Source: Ideonella sp.
GTDB taxonomy: Bacteria; Pseudomonadota; Gammaproteobacteria; Burkholderiales; Burkholderiaceae_C
NCBI GenBank assembly: GCA_016721465.1
Contig: JADKIA010000004.1
Coordinates: 310,001-374,000, forward strand
Length of the DNA: 64,000 bases
Direction: 5' to 3'
Shown here in pieces: positions 25,341 through 34,023 of the stretch. The notes under the pieces are model-generated. The model made no database searches, had not been told where the DNA came from, and saw only the letters and a program-made list of their open reading frames with translations. Each line of letters opens with the position of its first letter. Position 1 is the stretch's first letter. Position numbers and translations under genes: made by a program.

Positions 25341-25679
25341 TCACAGCGTGCGCAGGCACATGGTGAGCAGCGCCGATGAATCCTCGATGGCCTTCAAGGC
25401 GTGCGGCTCGCGCTTGAGCAGGTGAATCAGCTGCCCCGGCCGCAGCAGCTGTGAGCCCGTTGGGGTGGTCAACTCCAGCAGCCCTTCCAGGCATTGCAGC
25501 GTGATCTCGCCCGGGGCCTGATGCTCGCGCATGGACTCGCCGGCGCGCAGCACGATGCGCGCCAGCTCCAATTGCCCCGCCTTGAACAACGCCGAGGTCT
25601 TGCCCTCGCGCAATCGGGCACCCAAGGGGGCGACGTCGATCACCTGTCCAGGTTGTGAGTGCTGCAATGCCATCGTCAT
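25341..25679 (-). CDS. Small cupin-domain protein
   Basis: This 112-residue single-domain cupin has the two beta-barrel motifs in degenerate form: GESMREHQAPGEITLQCLEG (motif 1, with a single His) and LRPGQLIHLLKREPHALKAIED (motif 2). Such proteins often bind metal or a small ligand, but the usual three-His set is incomplete. ATG 25679 or 25673 may be the start. It is convergent with the aldo/keto reductase and divergent from the GGDEF-EAL gene. Function unknown. Confidence 0.75.
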   Translation of the reverse strand: MTMALQHSQPGQVIDVAPLGARLREGKTSALFKAGQLELARIVLRAGESMREHQAPGEITLQCLEGLLELTTPTGSQLLRPGQLIHLLKREPHALKAIEDSSALLTMCLRTL

Positions 25680-26041
25680 GCTCCTGGGTGCTGTGCTGCA
25701 GCACGAGGTGGGTGCGCCGAGACCGGCCACTGCAGCATGCGCAGATTCTGCGCCTGTTCGAAGGCCCGAGCAGGTGCCAGCGACCCCGATCGCAGGCGTT
25801 GCGCTGCGCCGCCAGCCCTTGATCGCCCGCCAGTCTTCAGCGGTCCGGTCTTCCGGGTGCCCGAGACAGTGTGCAGCGCGGCTCGGCCAGGCGCGCCATC
25901 GTGTCAAGGCCAGGCCGAGAGGCCATCGCCGGGCAGACACGCCCACCGTGGCGCGCCAAGGAATTGACATGGAACGCGGCCCCGACAGTGCCGGCGACGA
26001 GAATCGTTGGGCTTGACACCGAACCTGCCGATACCCCAGCC
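25680..26041. other. 362-bp intergenic region between divergent genes
   Basis: No gene is supported here. The frames running through it from both sides have no family features and lack good ribosome-binding sites. It should hold the promoters of the cupin and of the GGDEF-EAL gene. Two TTGACA hexamers are present (25964-25969 and 26013-26018), but neither has a convincing -10 at 16-18 bases, so no promoter is called. Confidence 0.5.
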
Positions 26042-28540
26042 ATGATCGACACCCTGACAGCGCCGGCCGTTGCCGATGCAAGCTTGGCGCCAGCCGGTTG
26101 CAGCGCAGCCGTGCAAGCCCGAGGGCTCCTGGCGAAAGCATTCGCGCTGCTCAACGCCGATCCGACCGTGGCGCAGGCGCATGCCGACCAGGCGCTGGCG
26201 CTGCTGGATGCCGTGGCCGAGCCCAGCTTGTGCGCCGAGGCCCGGCATGTGCTGGGCATGGCCGAATGCATGCAAGGGCGCGTGGCACCCGGCGCATCGC
26301 TGCTCCAGGACGCCGCTGCGGCGCTCCATCGCCACGGCCCGGCGCAGGCCGAGTGCCGCGTGCTGCGCGATCTGGGCGCCGTGCTGACCAACCTCACCGG
26401 CGACCTGCAGGGTGCCGTGGAAGCCCTCGAACGGGCCCTCGTTCTGGCCGAGGCGCTGGGCGACCGCTACGAGCAGGGCATGGTGCTGGCACGCCTGGGC
26501 CCGCTGTTCGGACGCCTGGGCCGACTGGATGACGCCGAGACCAAGCTGCGCGCCGCGCTGCAGTGCCTGGCCGATGGCCCCGACCGCCGTTCGCATGGCA
26601 CCACCCTGGTCAACCTGGGCTATGTGCAAATCCAGCGTGGTGCATTCGAGCAGGCCGTGCCCCTGCTGCACCGCGCGCTCGGGCTGTTGGATGCCGTCGG
26701 CGACCGGCTTTGGCGCATCAACGCCCAATCCAACCTGGCCATCGCCTGGGCCGGCAGTGGCCAGGCGGATGACGCGCTGCGGCTCCTGGACGACATCGGC
26801 ACGCGCCTGAACCCGTCCACCGACGGTTACCAGTGGGCCGACCACCTGCTCACCTGCGGTCGCGTGCGGCTGATGTGCGGCGACGCCCCCGGTGCACGAA
26901 CACAGCTGACGGAAGGGCTGTCGTTTGCCCAGGCGCAGGCCCTGCATGCCGCCGAAATCGACCTGCTCGATCGCCTGTCCGAAGCCGAGGAAGGCTGCGG
27001 TGACCTGGCTGCGGCGCTGGCCCACCAGCGCGCCTTGCGCGTTGCCGAGCGCCGGTGGCTGGACGAACAGACCGCCGGCCGCGTGCGCGTGCTGCAGGCC
27101 AGCATCGAGCTGGCCGAGCAGCGCGCCGAGAACAAGGCCCTGGAGCGGCTGCGTGCCGAGCTCGAGCAGCGGGTGCAGGAGCGCACCGAGGCGCTGAGCA
27201 AGCAGGTGCGCGAGCGCGAAGCCGCCGAGGCCTTGGCGCGCTACTGGGCCGAGCACGACTGGCTGACCAGACTGCCGAACCGCCACCGTTTGCAGACCGA
27301 CGTGGCTGCTGCGCTGTTGCAGGCCCAGCTCGATGGCACGCAACTGGGCCTGCTGTTCATCGACCTGGACGGCTTCAAGGCCGTCAACGATGCGCACGGC
27401 CACCTCTCGGGCGACCGCCTGCTGCGCGCCACCGCGCACCGGCTGGTGAAGGTAGCGCCCACGGGGGCCACCGTCACGCGCTTCGGCGGAGACGAGTTCG
27501 TGGTGCTGTTGCCAGGGCTGAACGGCGGCGATGCCGCCACGGTCGTGGCCCAGGCCCTGCGGGCGGCCGTGATGGCGCCGTTGCGCCTGAGCGGCCGACG
27601 CGTGAGCCTGTCTTGCAGCATTGGCGTGGCCCACGGCCCGCGCGATGCGCGCACGGCCGACGAACTGGTGCGCGCGGCCGATCGCGCCATGCTCGAGGCC
27701 AAGGCCGCTGGCCGCAACCAGGTGTGCGCGCTCGACATCGATGGCCAGCAGCGGCTCGACCGGCGCGGCCGCCTGCGGCGCGAACTCGGCGACGCGCTCG
27801 ATCGAGGTCGTCTGCGTGCGGCATTTCAGCCCTCGGTGGATTTGCGCACGGGTCTGGTGGCCGGCGTGGAGCTGTTGGCGCGCTGGCACGACCCCGAGAT
27901 GGGCAGCGTCTCACCGGCCGAGTTCATTCCGCTGGCTGAAGAGTCGGGCCTGATCGGCGCCCTGGGAACCTGGGCACTGCGCGAAGGGCTGCGCGCGGCG
28001 CGTGCCTTGCGCTGTCGGGGTCAGCTGCTGGCGGGCAGCGTGGCGCGCGTGGCCATCAACGTCTCACCGGTTCAACTGGCCGATGCCGACCTGGTGCAGA
28101 CGCTGATGGACGTGGTGCTCGCAGAGGGCGGCGACCCGCGCTGGATCGAGCTCGAGCTGACGGAATCGGTGCAACTGGCCGAGGATGCGAGCTGCCTCGA
28201 ACGCCTGCGCCAGCTGCGCGAACTGGGTTTCCACCTCGCGCTGGACGACTTCGGTGCCGGCTACTCCAGCTTCAGCTACTTGAGCCGCTTGTACTTCGAG
28301 CGCCTGAAGATCGACCGGGCCTTGGTGCAGGCGGCACAGCACGCGCCAGAACGATCGGCCGTCACCGCCTCGATCATCGCCATGGCCCATGGCCTGGGGC
28401 TCACCGTGGTGGCCGAAGGCATCGAGACGCCGTCGCAGCGAGCCCTGCTCGCGCAGCAGGGCTGCGACGTCATCCAGGGCTACCTCATCGCCCGGCCCAT
28501 GCCGCTGGAAGCGCTGCTGGTCTGGCGTCCGGCAAGCTGA
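26042..28540 (+). CDS. Cytoplasmic TPR-GGDEF-EAL protein (cyclic di-GMP turnover)
   Basis: This 832-residue protein has no membrane segment. The first 350 residues form tetratricopeptide-like helical repeats (e.g. ALERALVLAEALGDRYEQGM). A coiled coil (ELEQRVQERTEALSKQVRERE) leads into a GGDEF diguanylate cyclase domain with an intact GGDEF at 482-486. The EAL phosphodiesterase domain follows, with Glu610 in ELLARW, DDFGAGYSS, KIDR and AEGIET all present. Both activities could be functional, and the TPR part probably senses a protein partner. The ATG at 26042 is chosen because the upstream frame is unlike the family. Confidence 0.93.
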   Translation: MIDTLTAPAVADASLAPAGCSAAVQARGLLAKAFALLNADPTVAQAHADQALALLDAVAEPSLCAEARHVLGMAECMQGRVAPGASLLQDAAAALHRHGPAQAECRVLRDLGAVLTNLTGDLQGAVEALERALVLAEALGDRYEQGMVLARLGPLFGRLGRLDDAETKLRAALQCLADGPDRRSHGTTLVNLGYVQIQRGAFEQAVPLLHRALGLLDAVGDRLWRINAQSNLAIAWAGSGQADDALRLLDDIGTRLNPSTDGYQWADHLLTCGRVRLMCGDAPGARTQLTEGLSFAQAQALHAAEIDLLDRLSEAEEGCGDLAAALAHQRALRVAERRWLDEQTAGRVRVLQASIELAEQRAENKALERLRAELEQRVQERTEALSKQVREREAAEALARYWAEHDWLTRLPNRHRLQTDVAAALLQAQLDGTQLGLLFIDLDGFKAVNDAHGHLSGDRLLRATAHRLVKVAPTGATVTRFGGDEFVVLLPGLNGGDAATVVAQALRAAVMAPLRLSGRRVSLSCSIGVAHGPRDARTADELVRAADRAMLEAKAAGRNQVCALDIDGQQRLDRRGRLRRELGDALDRGRLRAAFQPSVDLRTGLVAGVELLARWHDPEMGSVSPAEFIPLAEESGLIGALGTWALREGLRAARALRCRGQLLAGSVARVAINVSPVQLADADLVQTLMDVVLAEGGDPRWIELELTESVQLAEDASCLERLRQLRELGFHLALDDFGAGYSSFSYLSRLYFERLKIDRALVQAAQHAPERSAVTASIIAMAHGLGLTVVAEGIETPSQRALLAQQGCDVIQGYLIARPMPLEALLVWRPAS

Positions 28541-28544
28541 TATC

Positions 28545-28639
28545 GATTTGCAGTCAATGCGATAAATAGGCGCGAAGCCGCAGACAGTGCTGTAGCACGG
28601 CAAGGCGAAGCAACGAAGTCAGCGCGTTGAATGCAAGTC
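28545..28639. mobile_element. 95-bp MITE-like element with imperfect 17-bp terminal inverted repeats
   Basis: The left end GATTTGCAGTCAATGCG (28545-28561) and the reverse complement of the right end, GACTTGCATTCAACGCG (from 28623-28639), match at 14 of 17 bases. The 61-bp interior is not coding. The size and inverted ends resemble a miniature inverted-repeat element or a large REP unit. It lies between convergent genes exactly at the junction of core genome and catabolic island, and could also act as a bidirectional terminator. Confidence 0.5.
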
Positions 28640-28679
28640 GGTATGAGCGGCGCCCGCACCCGACTTGCGCTGCTGCGGC

Positions 28680-30209
28680 CTACCGCCGCGTGCCTGGCGC
28701 GCGCTGTGCAAGCTTCATGGCCGCGAGCTCGCGGCCGATCACGCGCACGCCGGCTTCGATGCGCTCCACAGGAATCGACGAATAGCCGATCCGCAAGTGC
28801 TGCCGCGGTGGCCTGGCGCCGGCAAAGAAGACGTCTCCGGGCTCGACCACGACGCCCTGGCGATACAGACGTGCGCTCAGCTCGCGGGTGTCGCAACCCT
28901 GGCTGGCGCTGACCCACAAGGCCGAGCCGCCGTGGGCCGCCACCGGCCTCAGCCCCGAAGCATGCAGCGCCAGCGCCTTGCGCAGCGCCTGTGCGCGATC
29001 ACGGTAGGCGATGTTCAGGCGTCGCACGAAGGCCTCCTGGTGGCCATGGCCGATAAAGCTCGCCGCCGCCTGCTGGTTGTTGGTGGCCACATGGCGCATC
29101 ACCAGGCGCCGCAGCGCGCGCAGCTCGCGGATCAGCTCGGCCGGCGCCACCACGTAGCCCAGCCGCAGGCCGTGCGCCAGGGTCTTGGACAGGCTGCCGA
29201 GGTAGATCACCCGAGCCTGGCTGTCCAGACTCTTCAGCGCCGGGGTCGGCTGGCCGGAGAAGTTGAGTTCGCTTTCGTGGTCGTCTTCGATGACGATGAA
29301 GTCGTCGCGCCCGGCGCGGGCCAGCAGATCCAGGCGGCGTTGCAGCGGCATCGTCACCGTGGTGGGGCACTGGTGGCTGGGCGTGACGTAGACATATCGG
29401 CAACCCGCCAGCGCCGCGCCGAGCACCAGGCCCTGCTCGTCCACGCGCAGCGGCCGCACATGGCGCGTGCGCAGCAGGAAGTTGTTGCGCGCGTCCGGGT
29501 AGCCGGGGTTCTCGATGCCGACCACGGTGGTCGGGCCGAGCAGCAGCGTGGAGAGCAGGAAGGTCGCCTGCTGCGCGCCGGTGGTCACCAGAATCTCGTC
29601 ACGATCGACCCAGATGCCGCGGGCCGGCAGCAGCCGGCGGTGGATCTGCTCGACCAGCGATTCGTCGTCGCGGTCGATGTGGTCGGGCGCCCAGCGCCGC
29701 AGTGCGCGCCCCTGCAGTGATTCGAGCACGCACTCACGCCAGTCGGCGCTGGGGAACAGGCTGGCGTCGAATTGGCCGTAAATGAAGGGATAAGGCTGCT
29801 GCTGCCAGTCGCCGGGCTTCTCGATGTTGCGTTGCTCGGAGGGGCGCAGCTTCAGGCGCTCGGCCCAATGAACGCCAACGCTGTCGGGCTCGCCATCGGC
29901 GCGTTGGCGCGCGCCCAGGTAGGTCGATCGAAGCTGCTCGCTGACGAACAGTCCGCTGCGCGCACGGGCATCGATCAGGCCCTTGTCGACCAGCGCCTGC
30001 AGCGCCAGGGTCACCGTCGTGCGCGACAGGCCGAGCGTTGCGGCCAGCAGCCGGCTCGAAGGCAGCGCCTGGCCTGGCGAGACAAAGCCTTCCATCACCG
30101 CATGCACCAGCATGTCGCGCAACTGACCTTGCAAGGTGCGCGCGCCGCCTTCGAAGCGTCTGAACAGGCGTGGCCACATCAGTTCACTGGTGCGTGCGCG
30201 GCGCGTCAT
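28680..30209 (-). CDS. MocR-type regulator (GntR winged helix fused to PLP aminotransferase domain)
   Basis: This 509-residue protein has an N-terminal GntR helix-turn-helix (SRLLAATLGLSRTTVTLALQ) joined to a class I aminotransferase fold. The PLP lysine is Lys342 in YLGSLSKTLAHGLRLGY. In MocR proteins the aminotransferase domain senses PLP and an amine ligand and does not normally catalyse transamination. It is divergent from the histidinol-dehydrogenase-like gene at 30367, and the gap has two CTGGAC direct repeats as known for MocR operators. The TauR group of this family governs taurine use, which fits a sulfonate island. ATG 30209 is preferred to an upstream ATG at 30278, which would run through the operator. 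Confidence 0.9.
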   Translation of the reverse strand: MTRRARTSELMWPRLFRRFEGGARTLQGQLRDMLVHAVMEGFVSPGQALPSSRLLAATLGLSRTTVTLALQALVDKGLIDARARSGLFVSEQLRSTYLGARQRADGEPDSVGVHWAERLKLRPSEQRNIEKPGDWQQQPYPFIYGQFDASLFPSADWRECVLESLQGRALRRWAPDHIDRDDESLVEQIHRRLLPARGIWVDRDEILVTTGAQQATFLLSTLLLGPTTVVGIENPGYPDARNNFLLRTRHVRPLRVDEQGLVLGAALAGCRYVYVTPSHQCPTTVTMPLQRRLDLLARAGRDDFIVIEDDHESELNFSGQPTPALKSLDSQARVIYLGSLSKTLAHGLRLGYVVAPAELIRELRALRRLVMRHVATNNQQAAASFIGHGHQEAFVRRLNIAYRDRAQALRKALALHASGLRPVAAHGGSALWVSASQGCDTRELSARLYRQGVVVEPGDVFFAGARPPRQHLRIGYSSIPVERIEAGVRVIGRELAAMKLAQRAPGTRR

Positions 30210-30240
30210 GGTCGCCTCTCTCAGGGTGAACCCGGCGGTT

Positions 30241-30274
30241 TCTGGACTGATCGATTGATCATATCTGGACCGAT
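30241..30274. promoter_or_regulatory. Tandem direct repeats, probable MocR operator
   Basis: TCTGGACTGAT (30241-30251) and TCTGGACCGAT (30264-30274) are direct repeats 23 bases apart, about two helical turns. The CTGGAC core matches the direct repeats reported for MocR/TauR regulators. They lie between the divergent MocR gene and the dehydrogenase gene at 30367. Confidence 0.65.
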
Positions 30275-30366
30275 GCACTTCGCGTGGACATCGCTATCGT
30301 CCGCCCACGGCATGAGCTTGCGACCCGCTCTCGGTTTCGCAACCACGGCCGGACCCGGAAGGTCCC

Positions 30367-31686
30367 ATGGCGATCACCCACCTCAAGAAATCCCACCCGC
30401 CGCAGCAAGCCATCGACACGGCCACGGCCGAGACGGTCGCCCGGATGCTGGCCGAGATCCAGGCTGGCGGCGAGGAGGCGGTGCGGCGCTTTGCCCGGGA
30501 CCTCGACGGCTATGCCGGCGAGATCGTGCTCGGCGAGGCCGACTTCGCTGCTGCCGAGCGTGCCCTCACGCCGGGCATCAAGGCCGACATCCGCTTCGCC
30601 CGTGACCGTGTGCAGGATTTCGCCCGCCGCCAGCGCGACTCGATGCACGAGTTCAGGGCCGAGCTGCTGCCCGGCCTGGAAGTGGGTCAGCGGCTGATTC
30701 CCTGCCAGACGGCTGGCTGCTATGTGCCAGGCGGCCGCTACGCCCATGCCGCCAGCGCGATCATGAGTGTCGGCACGGCCCAGGTGGCCGGCGTGAAGCA
30801 CATCGTGGCCACCTCGCCCGCCACGCGCGACCATGGCGTGCACCCCGGCATCCTCTATGCGATGCAGCTGTGTGGCGCACACACCGTGCTGGCATTGGGC
30901 GGCGTGCAGGCGGTGGCGGCATTGGCCTGCGGCAGCTTCAGCGGCCATCCCGCCGACATCATCGTCGGCCCAGGCAACCGCTTCGTGGCCGAGGCCAAGC
31001 GCATGCTCTTTGGTCGCGTGGGCATCGATGTGGTGGCCGGACCGACCGAATCCGCCGTGATCGCCGACGACAGCGCCGACCCGGTGGTCGTCACCGCCGA
31101 CCTGATCGGCCAGGCCGAGCATGGCCCCGACTCCCCCGTGTGGCTGATCACCACCTCACGCCAACTCGGCGAGGCGGTGATGCGCCTGGCGCCCGGCGTC
31201 ATCGAGGCGCTGCCCGAGTTGGCCCGCAAGGCCGCCGCTGCGGCCTGGCGCGATCACGCTGAAGTGGTGCTCTGCGACACGCGGGACGAAGTGGTCGAGG
31301 TCAGCGACCGCTATGCCTGCGAACACCTGCAGGTGATGGCCGCCGACCTGGACTGGTGGTTGGCCAAGCTCAGCAACTACGGCTCGCTGTTCCTGGGCGA
31401 AGAAACCACCGTGGCCTATGGCGACAAATGCAGTGGCCCGAATCACATCCTGCCCACGCGCGGCGCGGCGCGCTACACCGGTGGCCTGTCGGTGGGCAAA
31501 TTCATCAAGACCGTGACCTGGCAGCGGCTGACGCGCAGTGCTTCGCGCGAAGTCGGCCAGGTGGCCGCGCGCATCTCGCGCCTGGAAGGCATGGAAGGCC
31601 ACGCACGCACCGGCGACGTGCGACTGCACAAGTACTACCCGCAAGAGCGCTTCGACCTCGGCAGCCTGGGCGGGCACCCCGGCTGA
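30367..31686 (+). CDS. Histidinol dehydrogenase family, sulfopropanediol dehydrogenase (HpsN)-like
   Basis: This 439-residue NAD-dependent enzyme oxidises an alcohol through the aldehyde to the acid. It has GCYVPGGRYAHAASAIM, DIIVGPGNRFVAEAKR, VVAGPTESAVIADDSADP and CEHLQVMAADLDWW, the last holding the catalytic Glu-His pair of HisD. It lacks a his-operon context and looks closest to HpsN, which makes (R)-sulfolactate from DHPS. It is roughly 60 per cent identical by eye to the second paralogue at 57942, so it may take a different substrate. It is divergent from MocR and followed by a Bug protein, a DegT aminotransferase and a sulfatase. Confidence 0.8.
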   Translation: MAITHLKKSHPPQQAIDTATAETVARMLAEIQAGGEEAVRRFARDLDGYAGEIVLGEADFAAAERALTPGIKADIRFARDRVQDFARRQRDSMHEFRAELLPGLEVGQRLIPCQTAGCYVPGGRYAHAASAIMSVGTAQVAGVKHIVATSPATRDHGVHPGILYAMQLCGAHTVLALGGVQAVAALACGSFSGHPADIIVGPGNRFVAEAKRMLFGRVGIDVVAGPTESAVIADDSADPVVVTADLIGQAEHGPDSPVWLITTSRQLGEAVMRLAPGVIEALPELARKAAAAAWRDHAEVVLCDTRDEVVEVSDRYACEHLQVMAADLDWWLAKLSNYGSLFLGEETTVAYGDKCSGPNHILPTRGAARYTGGLSVGKFIKTVTWQRLTRSASREVGQVAARISRLEGMEGHARTGDVRLHKYYPQERFDLGSLGGHPG

Positions 31687-31731
31687 GCGTTTCCGCTCAG
31701 CACCACGCGATCGCATTCACAGGAGCATCCA

Positions 31732-32727
31732 ATGAACAGACGTCTGCAGCTCGTCTCCGGCCTCATGGGCATCGCCGGCATGTTCGGTCTGGTGGGCCTC
31801 TTGGCGGCCCCTGGTGCCGCGCGGGCGCAGCCGGCGTTCCCGTCCAAGCCCGTCACGATCGTGGTGCCGTTCCCGGCCGGCGGTGCGCTGGACATCGTGG
31901 CCCGCGCGCTGGCCGAAGAGATGCGCAAGCAGCTGGGTCAGCCGGTGATCGTCGACAACCGCGCCGGCGCCGGTGGCACGGTGGGCTCGGCCCTGGTGGC
32001 GCGTGCGGCGCCCGACGGCTACACCATCCTGCTCGGGTCCGTGGCCACCCACGCCATCGCCCCCGGCGTCTACCGCAACCTGACCTACGATGCGCTGAAG
32101 GACTTCGCACCCATCACGCAGGTGACGGCCTCGCCGCTGCTGCTGGCCAGCTCGGCCACGCTGAACGTGAAGACCTTGCCCGAATTGTTGGCCACCGCGC
32201 GAGCGCAGCCGGGCAAGCTGAACTACGCGTCCACCGGCAATGGCACGGCGGTGCACCTGGCCGGCGCGATGCTGCAGTCGGCTGCACGGCTGGACGTCGT
32301 GCACGTGCCCTACAAGGGCGGCCCGCAGGCCGTCAACGCCTTGATCACCGGCGAGGCCGCCTTCATGGTGGTCAACGTCGAACTCGTGTTGCCGCAAGTC
32401 GTCGGCGGCAAGGCCCGCGCGCTGGCCGTGACCGGCAGCCGCCGACTGGCGGTGCTGCCGGACGTGCCCACCATGAGCGAAGCCGGCCTCAACGGCGTCG
32501 ACGCCACGACCTGGTTCGGGCTGTTCGCGCCTGTGGGCACACCGAAGGACGTGGTCGAACGGCTGCAACGCGACGCGGCCACGTCGCTGCGCACACTGAA
32601 GGACAACTTCGCCAAACAGGGCGATGAGGCCATCGGCTCCACGCCCGACGAATTCGCAGCGCATGTGCGGGCCGAGCACGCCAAGTGGGGCAAGCTCATC
32701 AAGGACCTGGGCGTGAAGATCGATTGA
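31732..32727 (+). CDS. Bug-family (TctC-type) periplasmic solute-binding protein
   Basis: This 331-residue exported protein has a signal peptide (MNRRLQLVSGLMGIAGM, cleavage near ARAQPAFP). The Bug family landmarks are YPSKP-like FPSKPVTIVVPFPAGG, VIVDNRAGAGGTVGS, NYASTGNGTAVHLAGAM and VPYKGGPQAVNALITGE. Such proteins bind carboxylates, including sulfonated ones, for tripartite tricarboxylate transporters. No TctA/TctB membrane partner is in the window, so it either works with a distant one or acts as a sensor. It is 45 bases after the dehydrogenase gene. Confidence 0.9.
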   Translation: MNRRLQLVSGLMGIAGMFGLVGLLAAPGAARAQPAFPSKPVTIVVPFPAGGALDIVARALAEEMRKQLGQPVIVDNRAGAGGTVGSALVARAAPDGYTILLGSVATHAIAPGVYRNLTYDALKDFAPITQVTASPLLLASSATLNVKTLPELLATARAQPGKLNYASTGNGTAVHLAGAMLQSAARLDVVHVPYKGGPQAVNALITGEAAFMVVNVELVLPQVVGGKARALAVTGSRRLAVLPDVPTMSEAGLNGVDATTWFGLFAPVGTPKDVVERLQRDAATSLRTLKDNFAKQGDEAIGSTPDEFAAHVRAEHAKWGKLIKDLGVKID

Positions 32728-32773
32728 GTCGCAGCGCCCATGCATGCCCGCCTGTCTTCAAGCCAGCCAGCCC

Positions 32774-34006
32774 ATGACCACCGCTGACCGATCGCTGGAT
32801 CTCGACCTGACGCAGCAGGAGGCCATCCCCGCTGCCGGTGTGGACGCCGCCCTGCGCCTGATGTCCAGCGGCCGGCTGCACCGCTATGGCGAGACCGGTG
32901 GTGTGCCGAGCGAGGTCTCGCTGCTCGAGGCCGAGTTCGCACAAGAGATCGGGGTGCGCTTTTGCGTGGCGATGAACTCCTGCGGCTCGACCATGTTCGT
33001 GGCGCTCAAGGCCGCCGGCGTGCGCCCGGGCGACCGCGTGCTGACGAACTGCTTCACGCTGGCCCCGGTGCCGGGCGCGATCGCGCATGCGTTGGCGGAA
33101 CCGGTGCTGGTGGACGTGACCGACGACTACCTGATCGACCTGGCCGACCTCGAACGCAAGATCGTGGCGAGCAGCGCACGCACGCTGCTGCTCTCGCACA
33201 TGCGCGGCCACATCTGCGACATGGAGCGGCTGATGGCGCTGTGCGAACGCCACGCCGTGCAGGTGATCGAGGACTGCGCACACACCATGGGTGCGGCGTG
33301 GAACGGGCGGCCGACAGGCCGCTGGGGGCGCGCCGGCTGCTTCAGCCTGCAGAGCTACAAGCACGCCAACGCCGGCGAAGGCGGGCTGCTGGTGTGCGAC
33401 GACGAAGACCTGGCCGCGCAGGCAATCCTGCTGTCCGGCAGCTACATGCTCTACCGCTCGCACCTCTCGCGCCCCAGCGACGAGGCCTTCGAGCGCTGGA
33501 AGTTGCGCACCCCCAATTTCAGCCTGCGCATGGGCAACCTGCCCGCCGCACTGGCGCGTCCGCAGCTGGGCGCCGTGCTGCGCGAGCGCTGCGAACGCTG
33601 GAATCAACGCTACCGCTGGCTGGCGGAAGCGATGAGCGACATCCCACACGTCAGGCTGCCGGCGCGCGAGCCGAAGGAGCAATTCGTCGCCAGCTCGCTG
33701 CAGTTCTCGGTGATCGGTCTCGAGCATGAGCGCATCGCCGGCTTCATCGCGGCCTGCGCCGCCCTCGGCCTGCACGTCAAGTGGTTCGGTGCCGATGCGC
33801 CGGCCGGCTTCACCAGCGTGTGGGCGCATTGGCAGTTCATCGGCGAGGCCCAGCAATTGCACAACGCCGGGCGCGTCCTCGGTGGCCTGTGCGACCTGCG
33901 ATTGCCCCTGACCCTGAGCCGCGACGACTGCCAGTCCATCGCCGACACGCTGCGTGCCGCCATGGTGCAGGCCTTGGCGACGAGCACCCCATCGAAGCAT
34001 TCCTGA
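32774..34006 (+). CDS. DegT/DnrJ/EryC1/StrS family aminotransferase
   Basis: This PLP enzyme of about 410 residues belongs to the sugar-aminotransferase fold. Visible elements are the N-terminal substrate loop MSSGRLHRYGE, the PLP-ring contact VIEDCAHTMGAAW and the Schiff-base region CFSLQSYKHANAGEGG with the catalytic Lys. The family usually aminates keto-sugars in nucleotide-sugar pathways, but no polysaccharide genes are near. Here it lies between a Bug protein and a sulfatase, so it may (de)aminate an amino-sulfonate or amino-sugar substrate; that is inference. ATG 32774 is preferred to 32744 because family similarity starts after it. Confidence 0.85.
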   Translation: MTTADRSLDLDLTQQEAIPAAGVDAALRLMSSGRLHRYGETGGVPSEVSLLEAEFAQEIGVRFCVAMNSCGSTMFVALKAAGVRPGDRVLTNCFTLAPVPGAIAHALAEPVLVDVTDDYLIDLADLERKIVASSARTLLLSHMRGHICDMERLMALCERHAVQVIEDCAHTMGAAWNGRPTGRWGRAGCFSLQSYKHANAGEGGLLVCDDEDLAAQAILLSGSYMLYRSHLSRPSDEAFERWKLRTPNFSLRMGNLPAALARPQLGAVLRERCERWNQRYRWLAEAMSDIPHVRLPAREPKEQFVASSLQFSVIGLEHERIAGFIAACAALGLHVKWFGADAPAGFTSVWAHWQFIGEAQQLHNAGRVLGGLCDLRLPLTLSRDDCQSIADTLRAAMVQALATSTPSKHS

Positions 34007-34023
34007 CCCATCGCGGAGTCGAC

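Noticed and set aside
25961..26041. TTGACA hexamers as promoters for the GGDEF-EAL gene
   Set aside because: No acceptable -10 hexamer lies at 16-18 bases from either.
30367..31686. HisD of histidine biosynthesis
   Set aside because: No other his genes are adjacent, a second paralogue is present, and motifs resemble HpsN; the sulfopropanediol branch is preferred.
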